A stretch of DNA of 64,000 nt from positions 9,548,001-9,612,000 of the forward strand of contig NC_079881.1 of assembly GCF_029227915.1 (NCBI RefSeq). The letters are read 5' to 3'. A program made the translations under genes and the position numbers. The notes below the pieces were generated by a model, which was not told the origin of the DNA, did not search any database, and saw only the letters and a program-made list of their open reading frames with translations. Shown here piece by piece: positions 12,400 through 22,745 of this stretch (position 1 is its first letter; every line of letters begins with the position of its first letter). Source of the DNA: Hydractinia symbiolongicarpus. Its lineage: Eukaryota > Cnidaria > Hydrozoa > Anthoathecata > Hydractiniidae.

Positions 12400-13181
12400 T
12401 GTTCTGCCCAGATTGCGAAAACGGCCTGTTTACAACAGGGACAACCGGATTATGTACGCATGGTCTGATTATGTTTTTTTGCACTGGTTATGTCGTGGTG
12501 TCCGGATTATGAACGCTGATATAAATGGCTGGCCAGGCAGGCTGTGATTGGCATTTTCTTCGAACTTTTATGAATTAAACATTCTCTGAAAGATAGAACA
12601 CCCCTAAAAACTAGACATGGCGAAAAAAAAAGTCTCAACGTAATTCTTAGTATAAACTACTCTTGTAGTAAATACATTTCAACATAATGTACTTTGAAGT
12701 AACTAAATTTCACGGAACCTAAATTATTCTTTTTGCAGGAATTAGGTTTGGTGAAAAGTTATTAAACTTGCGAATCCCAAAGTTTAGTATTTGCCTGCCA
12801 CGAAATTTCGTTTCATTTGAGAACAACAACAACTTTGCCACCAGGGCTATTTGCTTGTCAGAAGTGATGATGAATGATATAAAAGCGGTCGGCCCCGATT
12901 ATATTTTTCTATAAGTCTCGAATAATATTTGGCTGTCATACATAAGCCGGTCTTCCCCGATTATGTGCGTTCTATAATAAGTGAGAAATAGTATTAGACT
13001 GTCGTATATAAACCAGCCTGCCCTGATTATGTTCCTTTTATAAGTACCAAATAATGTTTTATGAGTAATAAGCCTCCGCCCGTCCTGATTAGGTTGCCCT
13101 GATTATGTATTTTCTGTCCTGTTCTTAACGGGACAAGCTGCCGTACTTAATCAGGGCAGCGTTTATTATCCGGGCAGAACA
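12400..13181. mobile_element. Non-autonomous TIR DNA transposon B (782 bp)
   Basis: Starts TGTTCTGCCC and ends GGGCAGAACA, flanked by exact TTAC duplications (12396-12399 and 13182-13185). Contains repeated CC(T/G)GATTATG words and about three copies of a 62-66 bp unit near 12892-13090. No ORF. Same terminal motif as element A 560 bp away, with a different interior. Confidence 0.8.
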
Positions 13182-13185
13182 TTAC

Positions 13186-14182
13186 CGCCGTTTAAAAAAT
13201 AAACAAAGCCGACTTATTGGTTTAGCCTCAGTTGTGTGTTAAACACATAAATGTTCGGGGGTAGCATAATGTGTAAAATGTTAGTTTTAATAATTATAAA
13301 TATCTGTAGACATCTTTTAAAGATAATTTATAGCATTAGATCTATAATTTATTAGTGTTACTATTTTAAAAAAATTGTACATAAATTTTATTTGGAATTG
13401 CGTTTGTCTTTTTAGGGAGAATAAACACCCTCATGAGAAATGGCGGGGAAAGCGAAAGCGCAAAATTCTCATGAAATACGGCACACACAGCTTATTGGTT
13501 TGATTTGAACAACAAAACAGCCAGCAAGCTAAAAAGTAGGTTGCCAAAAATGATCTTCCTTGCTTTTTTAAATAAAAAATAATACCAGAAATATGTTCTT
13601 CATAATTTTAGGAAGATTTTCCATTTCTACTGGCTTGATCTGTTGTGAGAAATGTTGATAGCTAGACAGCTAGCTAGCTTTAACTACTAAACTAAAAGGG
13701 TATAGCTAGCAATATAGCTAGCAGCCCACGTTTCGTGGAAGCGATCCAGTTATGTTATTTGGGTTTGTCAATTAAGCAATGATTCTTTCTCCTCGATAGC
13801 AATTCTGAGAGTTTACAATAGCATGGAAGTGTTGTTTTACTTTTTAAAGCATTTGTTCTTTGACGAGGGTGCCGATAAATGGCCTCAGAATCCAAAGTAA
13901 TGTTTTTTATTCAGTTAATAAACGAGTTTTAAGCATACATTCAGGCTGTAAAGGCAGTTTTTCACATAATTTCTCACATTTGGCCCAAAAATAACCCTTT
14001 GGACAATTTCGGACAGTAATAAAATTAAGTAATATTCATTCCAGATATTCAACCTAACCTGTGAACCATAAAAAACATGTTTCCTTAACTTTATTCTAGA
14101 GATATTGTGGAAGACATTCATCTAAATGATAATTTTAAGTCATTCTTAGACATTTTGGCCTAAATATGCCAATTTCGGACAG
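13186..14182. other. Intergenic, no gene seen
   Basis: AT-rich with GCTA-rich patches near 13665-13725. Small open frames lack domain features. Confidence 0.5.
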
Positions 14183-15259
14183 GTCATCATCATCATCATC
14201 ATTCTCGGCTTAACGTCCGTTTTCCATGCTAGCATGGGTTGGACAGGGTATATTAATGACCCTCTTCCAATCTGATCTAGACTGTGTTAGATCTAAACTC
14301 AACTTCCTCTGTATCAAGTCTGTCCTTATAACCTCCTGCCAAGTCTTTCTCGGTCTGCCTCTGGGCTTTGCCCCAGGAACTATCAAGTCTGTACACTTTC
14401 TTACCCAATTATCCTCCTCCATTCTTTCCAAGTGCCCCAGCCAATTCAATCTTCTTATCTGGATAACATCTTTAATTCTACGGAGACTTAGCCTGCTTCT
14501 TAGCTCATCTGAACTCTTTCTGTCTCTCATACTGGCGTTACACATCCACCTAACCATTCTCATATCATTCCTTTCTAAACGGTCAAGATCTTCCTGCTGC
14601 ACTGCCCATGTCTCACTACCGTACAACATAACACTTCTTACACAGGCCTCATACAACCTACCTTTTACCTCAATTGACAGGACTCTGCTAGTCAACAAGG
14701 GAAGTAACTCTCTGAACTTTTTCCAAGCAGAACCTATCCTGCAAGTAACACTTCTTCCAACACCCCCTTTACTGCCCAACATATCACCTAAGTAACAGAA
14801 GTTCTCAACTATCTCTAACGAGCCACTGTTGTACATCATTAAAGCTGGAAATACTTCATTCTCTATAATCTCACCTTTGCAACGCTTGCATACAAACTGA
14901 ATGTCAGCTCTTAACCTTCCACTAATACTACTGCACTTCTTATGTACCCAATGCTTGCAAGTCTGACAAAAAATTTAGTTACTACCAACCCCTTTCCTGC
15001 AAACTCCACAAGGCCACTTTCCAACTACAAGGTCACACTTGGCTGCAATGCTACTAATCATGACTTTAGACTTTGCTGTGTTTACCTTTAGCCCTTTCTC
15101 TTCTAGTCCTTTCTTCCACTTCTCAAACTTTTCAACTAATTCTTCCATCGACTCTGCTATGAGAACCAAATCATCTGCATACAATAACTCCCATGGACAA
15201 CCTGTTCTGAACTCCATCAACAACGCTTCTAAGACTAGAATAAACAACAAAGGACTAAG
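14183..15259 (-). pseudogene. LINE (RTE-like) reverse transcriptase, 3' half
   Basis: Minus-strand continuation of the RT split by the 15260-20963 element. From 15259 it encodes SPLLFILVLEALLMEF and the catalytic YADD box, then a cysteine-rich zinc module (CGVC ... CQTC-KHWVHKKC ... CKRC), a C-terminal domain ending in GRPRKTWQEV and a DLTQSRSDWKRVI block, with a stop at 14210. One in-frame TAA (14977-14975) interrupts the zinc module; otherwise the frame is open. The element ends in an (ATG)n run (14183-14202 on the plus strand as TCA repeats), typical of RTE-like LINEs. Clade assignment is moderate. Confidence 0.85.
15255..15259. repeat. Target-site duplication CTAAG (left)
   Basis: Identical to 20964-20968. 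Removing 15260-20963 and one copy restores a continuous LINE reading frame (VHQGSVL-SPLLF). Confidence 0.92.
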
Positions 15260-15289
15260 GGGTCATCTACAAAATTCGTAGCAATTCGT

Positions 15290-15610
15290 ATCAAAAAAAT
15301 TCGTATATACTATACGAATTTTCTTTTGCCATACAGTAATTAAATTCGTATGAAATTTTTCTAAATTCGTATAAAATTCGTATGAGTTTTTAATTAAATT
15401 CGTATGAGTTTTAAATTAAATTCGTATGAGTTTTAAATTAAATTCGTATGAGTTTTAAATTAAATTCGTATAAGTTTTAAATTAAATTCGTATGAGTTAA
15501 ATTCGTACGAGTTTAACAAAAAATTCGTATGAGATTTTAATTAGATGCGTATGGTTTTAAAAAAAAGAAAATCGTTTGACATTGTATTAAATTCGTATAT
15601 GAGTTTCAAA
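15290..15610. repeat. Subterminal ATTCGTAT-rich repeats (left)
   Basis: Degenerate units of about 22 bp built on TAAATTCGTATGAGTTTTAA. Related motifs recur at 16455-16585 and, inverted, at 20800-20960, so they mark both ends of the element. Confidence 0.85.
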
Positions 15611-15611
15611 A

Positions 15612-16450
15612 TAAAATATTTTTTAGATCGCATTTTAAAAGTTTAAAAACGAAAAACGGCGATAGAAATGTTTTTTTAGATCGCATTTTTAAAAGTTGAA
15701 AAACGAAAAACGGCGATAGAAATGTTTTTTTAGATCGCATTTTTAAAAGTTTTAAAAACGAAAAACGGCGATAGAAATGTTTTTTTAGATTGCATGTTAA
15801 AAGTTGAAAAACGAAAAACGGCGATAGAAATGTTTTTTTAGATCGCATTTTTAAAAGTTGAAAAACGAAAAACGGCGATAGAAATATTTTTTTAGATCGC
15901 ATTTTTAAAAGTTGAAAAACGGCGATAGAAATGTTTTTTTAGATCGCATGTTAAAAGTTGAAAAACGAAAAACGGCGATAGAAATGTTTTTTTAGATCGC
16001 ATTTTAAAAAGTTTAAAAACGAAAAACGGCGATAGAAATGTTTTTTTTAGATCGCATTTTCAAAAGTTTAAAAACGAAAAACGGCGATAGAAATGTTTTT
16101 TTAGATCGCATTTTTAAAAGTTGAAAAACGAAAAACGGCGATAGAAATGTTTTTTTAGATCGCATTTTTAAAAGTTAAAAAACGAAAAACGGCGATAAAA
16201 ATGTTTTTTTAGATCGCATGTTAAAAGTTGAAAAACGAAAAACGGCGATAGAAATATTTTTTTAGATCGCATGTTAAAAGTTGAAAAACGAAAAACGGCG
16301 ATAGAAATGTTTTTTTAGATCGCATTTTTAAAAGTTGAAAAACGAAAAACGGCGATAGAAATGTTTTTTTAGATCGCATGTTAAAAGTTGAAAAACGAAA
16401 AACGGCGATAGAAATGTTTTTTTTAGATCGCATTTTTAAAAGTTTAAAAA
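15612..16450. repeat. Tandem array of a 57-bp unit (about 15 copies)
   Basis: Each unit contains GATCGCATTTTTAAAAGTTG, then AAAAACGAAAAACGGCGATA and a GAAATG-T7 tail. Copies differ by small indels. Found only in the left arm. Confidence 0.9.
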
Positions 16451-16585
16451 CGAAATATAATTCGTATGAAAATTCGTATAAAAGAGAATATAATTCGAAT
16501 GACAATTCGTATGAAAGAGAATATAATTTGTATGAAAATTCGTATGAAAATCGTATAAAAGAGAATATAATTCGTATGACAATTC

Positions 16586-17182
16586 TATGGAACGCCAAGG
16601 CTGCCTTATTCGATGATTTCATTCGGTCATAAAACACTATTTGTCGCTAATTGTATTCGATTTTGTTAAAATTCATTCGATTTTGTAAAAATTCATTCGA
16701 TTATGCGCTAAATTCATTCGATTATGCGCTAAGTTCATTCGATTATGCGCTGAATTCATTCGATTATGCGATGAATTCATTCGATTATGCGATGAATTCA
16801 TTCGATTATGCGATGAATTCATTCGATTATGCGCTGTTTGCATGTGATAAATTATTCGATGCGCTGAATTCATGCGCTAAATTATTCGATGCGCTGTTTG
16901 CATGCGCTAAATTATTCGATGCGCTGTTTGCATGCGCTAAATTATTCGATGCGCTGTTTGCATGCGCTAAATTATTCGATGCGCTGAATTCATGCGCTAA
17001 ATTATTCGATGCGCTGTTTGCATGCGATAAATTATTCGATGCGCTGAATTCATGCGCTAAATTATTCGATGCGCTGTTTGCATGCGATAAATTATTCGAT
17101 GCGCTGTTTGCATGCGCTAAATTATTCGATGCGCTGTTTGCATGCGATAAATTATTCGATAGTTTTGGCGCCTCAATCAAAA
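16586..17182. repeat. Inner inverted-repeat arm, left copy
   Basis: About 600 bp inverted and nearly identical to 20239-20804. Consists of a non-repetitive start (GGAACGCCAAGGCTGCC), then 21-bp units on TTCATTCGATTATGCGCTAAA, then eleven 30-bp units on GATGCGCTGTTTGCATGCGC plus TAAATTATTC. The right arm has ten 30-bp units in a different order. Unit lengths divisible by three give long spurious frames on both strands. Confidence 0.92.
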
Positions 17183-17203
17183 CTCAAGGATTACAAAATT
17201 AAT

Positions 17204-19838
17204 ATGGCTGACGAAAGAACACGAGCTATATTAAAGAAACTTGGATTGAAACACCTTATTTTGAAGTTTAGTGAAGAAAATATAACCGCTGATTTGATAC
17301 CAAAGCTTTCTCTAAAGCATTTCGAAAGCTTAGGTGTAACAGATAATGGAGTTATAATGAACTTGAGGGTAAAATTTTGCAGCTTTGGTGGAATTAAACC
17401 ACAAAAGTTAAAGTGGGAAAATGGAGGAGCTCCAAAATTCCTAATACCTGAAGAAGTCCTACAAAACCTACTCAATGACGGCTGTCTTATTTCGGAGATC
17501 AGCAATATCTTATGCGTTTCAGAAAGAACAATTTATAGAAGAATGGAAGAGTATGGGCTTAAAAAGCATAACTTTACAGAAATGTCTAATGAAGAGTGTG
17601 ATTCAATTCTGAGCACTGTGACTCAAGAGTTTCCTAATTGTGGCGAAGTTATGTTACGAGAACTGTTAAGAGAAACTGAAGGTTTTCCAACTTTAAAACA
17701 TTGTGGCGGGTTTGAGTTATTAAAATGTATCCCAAATTGCAGGATCCTTGAACCTTTGAATTGCAAACTAAATTCCATATCTTTGAAAGCTACCATAGGA
17801 CAAGGAAAGATTTATATACGTCCAATTCAAAAGTCGTTGTCGGTAATACCTCTGCAAAAGGCAAGTACAGTAACAACTTCTATCAAAGAAAAATGTTTAA
17901 ATTGTTTTGAGGAGTTTTGTCTCGAAGAACTGAGACAACATACTGAGTTATGCATGCCATACTATGAATCTAGTGATGATTCAGAAGTTGCATTACCCCC
18001 TGTGTTATCAAATGAGGTGACCCATGAAGAGGAAAACAATGAAATAACTGAAACTGAATCTGCTTTTCGAATAAGCTATGAGTACATTCCAGAAACAAGA
18101 GATCAAAAGCAGGATAATGCTAATAACAACGAAGAATTTGATCTCAATGCAAACATTAACAACATCATCAGTTATTGCATTGATAATCAAGTGAATTCAC
18201 CAGTCGAGATATTACGGTATATGCAGCAGAAGTTAGTTCAAGGTCGAAGTTTAGAAATAACTGATATTGCGGTTCATGATGACAGACCAACAAATTTTAT
18301 CATGGTTGATCGGGCCAATCTTATTGAAACTGGTTTAGAAGAGATACGGGAACTGCAAAATAAGTTGATTTGTTTATCTGTGCAGTTTTATGGTGAGGTA
18401 GGAAAGAGTATTATTTTTATCTTCATGTTTAATATTAAGATTGTTTTTTTGTTCATCAGTTAATTTGTTTATTTTACCAGACATGTTTGTGTAATCATTA
18501 TATTATATTATTTATCATTTATATTATTATATTTTTAGTTGGCAGAAGATTATGGAGGGCCAAGAAAAGAGTTTTTTCAACAGATAATAAGAGAAATCAA
18601 AGAAAAATACTTTGATTGTGAAATAAACTTGTTTCCTTTAAGTGATTATTATGATATTGGAATAGTTTTTGGTACGTAATTACACTCAGCGTTATACCAC
18701 TGTGAGAAATTGAAAAAAGGAACACAAAAACATTTCTTGTTGTTGTGAGCTTCTTAAAAACTAAAAAAAAATCTAAAAAGATAAATATTCTATGAAAATG
18801 AGTGTTTATTCTTATTTTTTTAGGCTTGAGTTTGCTTCAGAATGGTCCATTTCCACAGTTTTTGGAAGAAGATGACCTGCAAAAAATATTTTTTAACGAA
18901 GAACCTGGCAAATTCAATGAACTCCGAAGAGCTTTCAAGGATCTTGGAATTTTCCAAGTTTGTATTATATATTTTTGGATGTTTCTCTAAAAGAAGCTTT
19001 TTCTCATAAAGCTTTCTCTTAACATACCGTATTTCCTCTTATCCGTCTGTTTTCTAATACCTAAATTCAGCATTTTAAGGTTTATTAGAGGGGGCGTTAA
19101 TAGAGGAAATACGGTAAGTAAATACATAAGGAAAAGATCTGTTGAGCATTGTATTTACATCTACACTCAATGAGTTTATTTATCATTATAATTAGTTATC
19201 ATTGCTTTCAGATTGTGGAAGCCTTTCCTATCATGCTACACCTTTTCCGACCCAATCCTAATGCTACTTTCACTTTTAAAAAACTGGTCAACTTGCTTCA
19301 GCCAAAATGGGCAGCTGAAGGGTCAAACGAACATTACAGGCAGAAAAAGCTTTATCCGTCATTAATGAAATATTTGAGGCAAGCACATGGTAAGTGTCAA
19401 ATTTAAATTTCCACGCGCTCGCTCCGCTTTTCTATAAACTAAATAGCCAAACATTTTTTATTTTGTATGAGCAGAGTTTCACAAAGGAAGCTGGCTTCTG
19501 CTACCTTAAGGGAAGAAATTATGTGCGGAAGAAATATCTATATATAAACTTTCTATTTTTGTTACTGTTTAGGTGGAAAACGTTCGGGTGTTTCGCTTCC
19601 CGATGTACTAAGGTTTGTCACTGGAAGTGAAGAAGAGCCTTTGTTAGGATTTGCACTGGCCCCTTCGATAAAATTTGTTCCGGTGATGGAAGAAGGTCGA
19701 TTTCTTCCGACAAGTAACACTTGCATTAATCAATTGCAATTACCAATGGAAAGTAATGCTATTTCCCTTCCAGACGAAAACGCTCTGTTCGGTTTATATG
19801 ACTTAGCCTTTTCTAGTCGATTTTTTGGACAAATTTAA
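17204..19838 (+). CDS. Transposon-borne SAM/HTH/zinc-finger/HECT E3 ligase-like protein, 5 exons
   Basis: Exons 17204-18397, 18539-18671, 18824-18957, 19212-19389 and 19573-19838 join to 634 aa without internal stops. Residues about 5-58 look like a SAM domain (LKKLGLKHLILKF...LGVTDNG). Residues 83-160 form an HTH of the kind seen before integrase-like cores (ISNILCVSERTIYRRMEEYG, then QEFPNCGEVMLRELL). C231/C234/H246/C250 form a possible zinc finger, followed by an acidic linker. The rest is a HECT domain: NFIMVDRANLIETGLEEI, QFYGELAEDYGGPRKEFF, LPDVLRFVTGSEEE, and the catalytic-cysteine loop LPTSNTCINQLQLP with C597. All HECT landmarks including the acceptor cysteine are present, so ubiquitin-ligase activity is plausible. 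The ATG at 17204 lies 21 bp after the left inverted arm; upstream in-frame codons from 17069 belong to the repeat. AATAAA at 20095. Function in transposition is unknown. Confidence 0.87.
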
Positions 19839-20238
19839 AAGTCGTCGACAGTTTTATTATTTATGCCTATTAGGAACTTAACTCTTGTGATTAAATGCAA
19901 ACATTTATGCTTTCTTTCGTTACCTTTTCACTGATTCAAAACTTATTTTATAATTGGTAGTTGTTTACTTGTAAACTTCGTTTTGTTTACGGTGTCCCTT
20001 TCCAAAGGGACACTTAATTTTTGTTTTATTCAGAGAGAATATTTTTTATATTTTAGCTCTTATCGTTTGTATTCATTTTCTTATATTATAGGAGAATAAA
20101 TGTTCCGTAGTTTCTTCAGAAATTTTCGATGTACTTTGCAAGATTAGACTGACGCTTAATCGTAACACTATGGTAAAGTGTTCCCGCGAAATTGTTAATT
20201 TTCTAAGAAATTCAGAGGTTACCATTTTTTAATTTTAA
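19839..20238 (+). other. 3' flank of the HECT gene inside the transposon
   Basis: Non-coding, with a polyadenylation signal AATAAA at 20095-20100, running up to the right inverted arm. No further ORF. Confidence 0.6.
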
Positions 20239-20804
20239 TTTTGATTGAGGCGCCAAAACTATCGAATAATTTATCGCATGCAAACAGCGCATCGAATAAT
20301 TTAGCGCATGAATTCAGCGCATCGAATAATTTATCGCATGCAAACAGCGCATCGAATAATTTAGCGCATGAATTCAGCGCATCGAATAATTTAGCGCATG
20401 CAAACAGCGCATCGAATAATTTAGCGCATGAATTCAGCGCATCGAATAATTTAGCGCATGCAAACAGCGCATCGAATAATTTAGCGCATGCAAACAGCGC
20501 ATCGAATAATTTAGCGCATGAATTCAGCGCATCGAATAATTTATCACATGCAAACAGCGCATAATCGAATGAATTCATCGCATAATCGAATGAATTCATC
20601 GCATAATCGAATGAATTCATCGCATAATCGAATGAATTCAGCGCATAATCGAATGAACTTAGCGCATAATCGAATGAATTTAGCGCATAATCGAATGAAT
20701 TTTTACAAAATCGAATGAATTTTAACAAAATCGAATACAATTAGCGACAAATAGTGTTTTATGACCGAATGAAATCATCGAATAAGGCAGCCTTGGCGTT
20801 CCAT
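20239..20804. repeat. Inner inverted-repeat arm, right copy
   Basis: Inverted counterpart of 16586-17182, with ten 30-bp units followed by 21-bp units and the same unique end (GGCAGCCTTGGCGTTCCAT). Beyond it lie ATTCGTAT motifs to 20963. Confidence 0.92.
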
Positions 20805-20963
20805 ACAATTCGTATGAAAATCGTATAAAATTCGTATTAGATTTTTTAAAAATCGTATAACTATTTAACACTATACGAATTGTATACGATTTTTATACGA
20901 ATTAAAAGCAATTAAATTCGTATATATTCGTATAAAATATCATACGAAATTTGTAGACGACCC

Positions 20964-21757
20964 CTAAGTACAGAACCCTGATGTACACCAACATTTACAC
21001 TAAATTCATCACTAAGTGAATCGTTAATCCAGACACGACTTCTAGCATTGCGGTACATAGACTGTACCATCGTAACTAGCCACTCATCCACACCTAATTT
21101 TCTCATAGCCCACCAAATAACTTTAGGTGGCACTCTATCAAAAGCTTTCTCTAAATCTACAAAGGCAAAATAGAGATTCTTTCTCTTTCCTAAATACTTT
21201 TCCTGAAGCTGTCTGATTAAAAATATTGCATCTGTAGTTCCACACCCTGGAACAAAACCAAATTGCATCTTATCTATATCAATTCTTTCTCTAAGTAACT
21301 TATCAATCACTCTTTCAATAACTTTCATTACTTGATCAACCAACTTCAAACCTCTATAGTTACCCCTTTCTAATGCATCACCCTTGCCCTTGAAACAATT
21401 CACTATTACACTCGACTGCCACTCACTCGGAATAGCACCATCCTTTATAATCTGGTTAGCAAGACTTGTAATAAGCTCAACTCCAATATATCCAGATGCT
21501 TTTACCATCTCTGCAACAATACCTGATACTCCTGCAGCCTTGCCAATCTTCAATTTCCTAATAGCCTCCACTACCCATTCTGTCTTGATCTGCATAGCTG
21601 GCCCTTCTATAACATCATCATCAGACAAATTATCCTCGTCCCAATCAAACTCAGTGTTAAGCAACCTCTGATAATGATTCTTCCAAGCTACCCTTTTTTC
21701 CTCCTCTGTGCTAGCCAAAACACCTTCATCATTACGTATACACTTCTCACCTACAAT
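20964..21757 (-). pseudogene. LINE (RTE-like) reverse transcriptase, 5' part
   Basis: Minus-strand upstream half of the split LINE. Reads VGEKCIRNDEG, then a linker (WKNHYQRLLNTEF), RT motifs GNYRGLKLVDQVMKVIERV, QFGFVPGCGTTDAIFLIRQL, AFVDLEKAFDRVP (catalytic Asp) and VGVHQGSVL, where the 5.7-kb insertion follows. The element is 5'-truncated near 21757: the endonuclease domain is missing. Confidence 0.85.
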
Positions 21758-21783
21758 ATGAATATGAATATGAAACCTAAAAA

Positions 21784-22158
21784 GTATACATAGGTGAATA
21801 TTTATCATAGCACATCCATAATTTATTCTCAACAGAGAATGCTTCACCCCGATCAGACCTCTGATCATGAGGGGCAAGTATAATGCGTGTAAGTCATATT
21901 GAAGAAGAACTACTTTTTTATCACTAACATACTGCCTGGCAGTCAGCGGGATTCGTTAGGTTCTGGGGGCAGCAGAAATTACGGATGTGCTATGATAAAT
22001 ATTCACCTATGTATACACACTATCCGCATAAACTATCTTAGTTCATCACTAACATATTGCCGCACATAGTGTAGTGGGTTTGTCTGTGGCGCCCAGTTCT
22101 GGGGACTCCAGACAAACCCACAGATGTTAGTGATGAACAAAGTAGTTCTTCAATATGA
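21784..22158. repeat. Complex foldback region with two interleaved inverted repeats
   Basis: Pair 1: 21784-21824 and 21976-22016, 40 of 41 bp complementary (GTATACATAGGTGAATATTT core). Pair 2: 21894-21936 and 22123-22158 (TCATATTGAAGAA...CTAACAT). A smaller hairpin (GTGGGTTTGTCTG / CAGACAAACCCAC type) sits at about 22076-22122. No ORF. Probably one or more non-autonomous elements at the truncated LINE end. Confidence 0.75.
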
Positions 22159-22457
22159 TTAAAAACTATAGTTATGCAAAATTACTTGCTATGCTAATTC
22201 TATCATACAAGTTTAAAAACACCCAATTGTAAATTTTAAGTCAATATTTTTCTGTTTGCCACAGTTGTTTCATTTTTTACTTTCACAAAATGTTGGCCTG
22301 GAAGCTAAATTGTTTTCTCATTTGAAAATCCTTTGTTTCTCAGATCAGTTGTGATCAAGGCAGCCACCATCACCCAAAACTCTGAGGGTGCTATTTGCAT
22401 TGAGGAACTAATAAAATGTTAAACTACTTGTTTTATTAAACTTGAACAGAAAAAAAA

Positions 22458-22487
22458 AGCTTCATAATCTAAAAGATTATGAAGCTT
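22458..22487. repeat. Perfect short hairpin
   Basis: AGCTTCATAATCT, an AAA loop and AGATTATGAAGCT form a 13-bp stem immediately before the second SINE. Confidence 0.8.
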
Positions 22488-22489
22488 TT

Positions 22490-22745
22490 TGGTTATAGCT
22501 CTCGTACTCTGTGCAGGCGACCGGGGTTCGATTCCTTGTGAAGGCCATTCAACATGGGCGAGTGAATGTTACCATAGCCCGGGTTAACCCAAGCCACGTA
22601 AGGGAAATTGGGGAGATGGCACACTGTGTGAGCCGGTGGATGTTGCCGGGAGTTGTCTGGTAGAGCGCTGGACCTAATTGGATCTGTGTAGCTCAAACTG
22701 AGCATTAAATACTTTGGACTCTCCATCTAAGCCATGGCCCCTCCT
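22490..22745 (+). mobile_element. tRNA-derived SINE, copy 2
   Basis: Shares the tRNA-related head GGTTATAGCTCTCGTACTCT, B box GGGGTTCGATTCC and body (GGGTTAACCCAAGCCACG, then GGGAAATTGGGGAGATGG) with 7074-7250. It has a longer tail with a second tRNA-like stretch (GTCTGGTAGAGCGCTGGAC) and ends in AATAATAATAAA. Better preserved B box than copy 1. Confidence 0.75.

Larger units (their letters stand above)
15260..20963. mobile_element. 5.7-kb DNA transposon encoding a HECT protein
   Basis: 5704 bp flanked by 5-bp CTAAG duplications and ended by inverted GGGTC(A/G)TCTACAAA(A/T)TTCGTA termini. Left arm: ATTCGTAT-rich units (15290-15600), a 57-bp array (15612-16450), more ATTCGTAT units (16455-16585), then 21- and 30-bp units (16640-17165). 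Right arm: the inverted 30/21-bp array (20245-20740) and ATTCGTAT units (20800-20960), without the 57-bp array. The only gene inside is the five-exon HECT gene at 17204-19838; no DDE, rve or recombinase ORF is present. I do not recognise the superfamily. A 5-bp duplication and an integrase-like HTH would be compatible with integrase-type transposases acting in trans, which is speculation. Confidence 0.88.

Noticed and set aside
14226-14795. 189-aa plus-strand frame
   Set aside because: Complement of the LINE C-terminal coding region; no domain of its own.
15606-15902. Repetitive frame (KKTFLSPFFVFQLL type), also at 16221-16637
   Set aside because: Pure translation of the 57-bp array, broken wherever unit length varies.
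16640-17165. CRISPR-like regular array
   Set aside because: Contiguous tandem units without unique spacers, in an animal genome and mirrored at the other end of a transposon.
16651-17202. Long repetitive open frames (NSFDYA... / LFACAKLFDA... and reverse)
   Set aside because: Units of 21 and 30 bp are divisible by three, so frames stay open on both strands; the mirrored frames at 20219-20740 come from the inverted arm. No start context or domain.
17069-17203. Upstream extension of the HECT protein start
   Set aside because: The in-frame codons before 17204 are arm repeat; the SAM domain begins just after Met at 17204.
20912-21877. One 321-aa gene
   Set aside because: It is a LINE RT fragment extended at one end into flanking sequence and at the other into transposon terminus.
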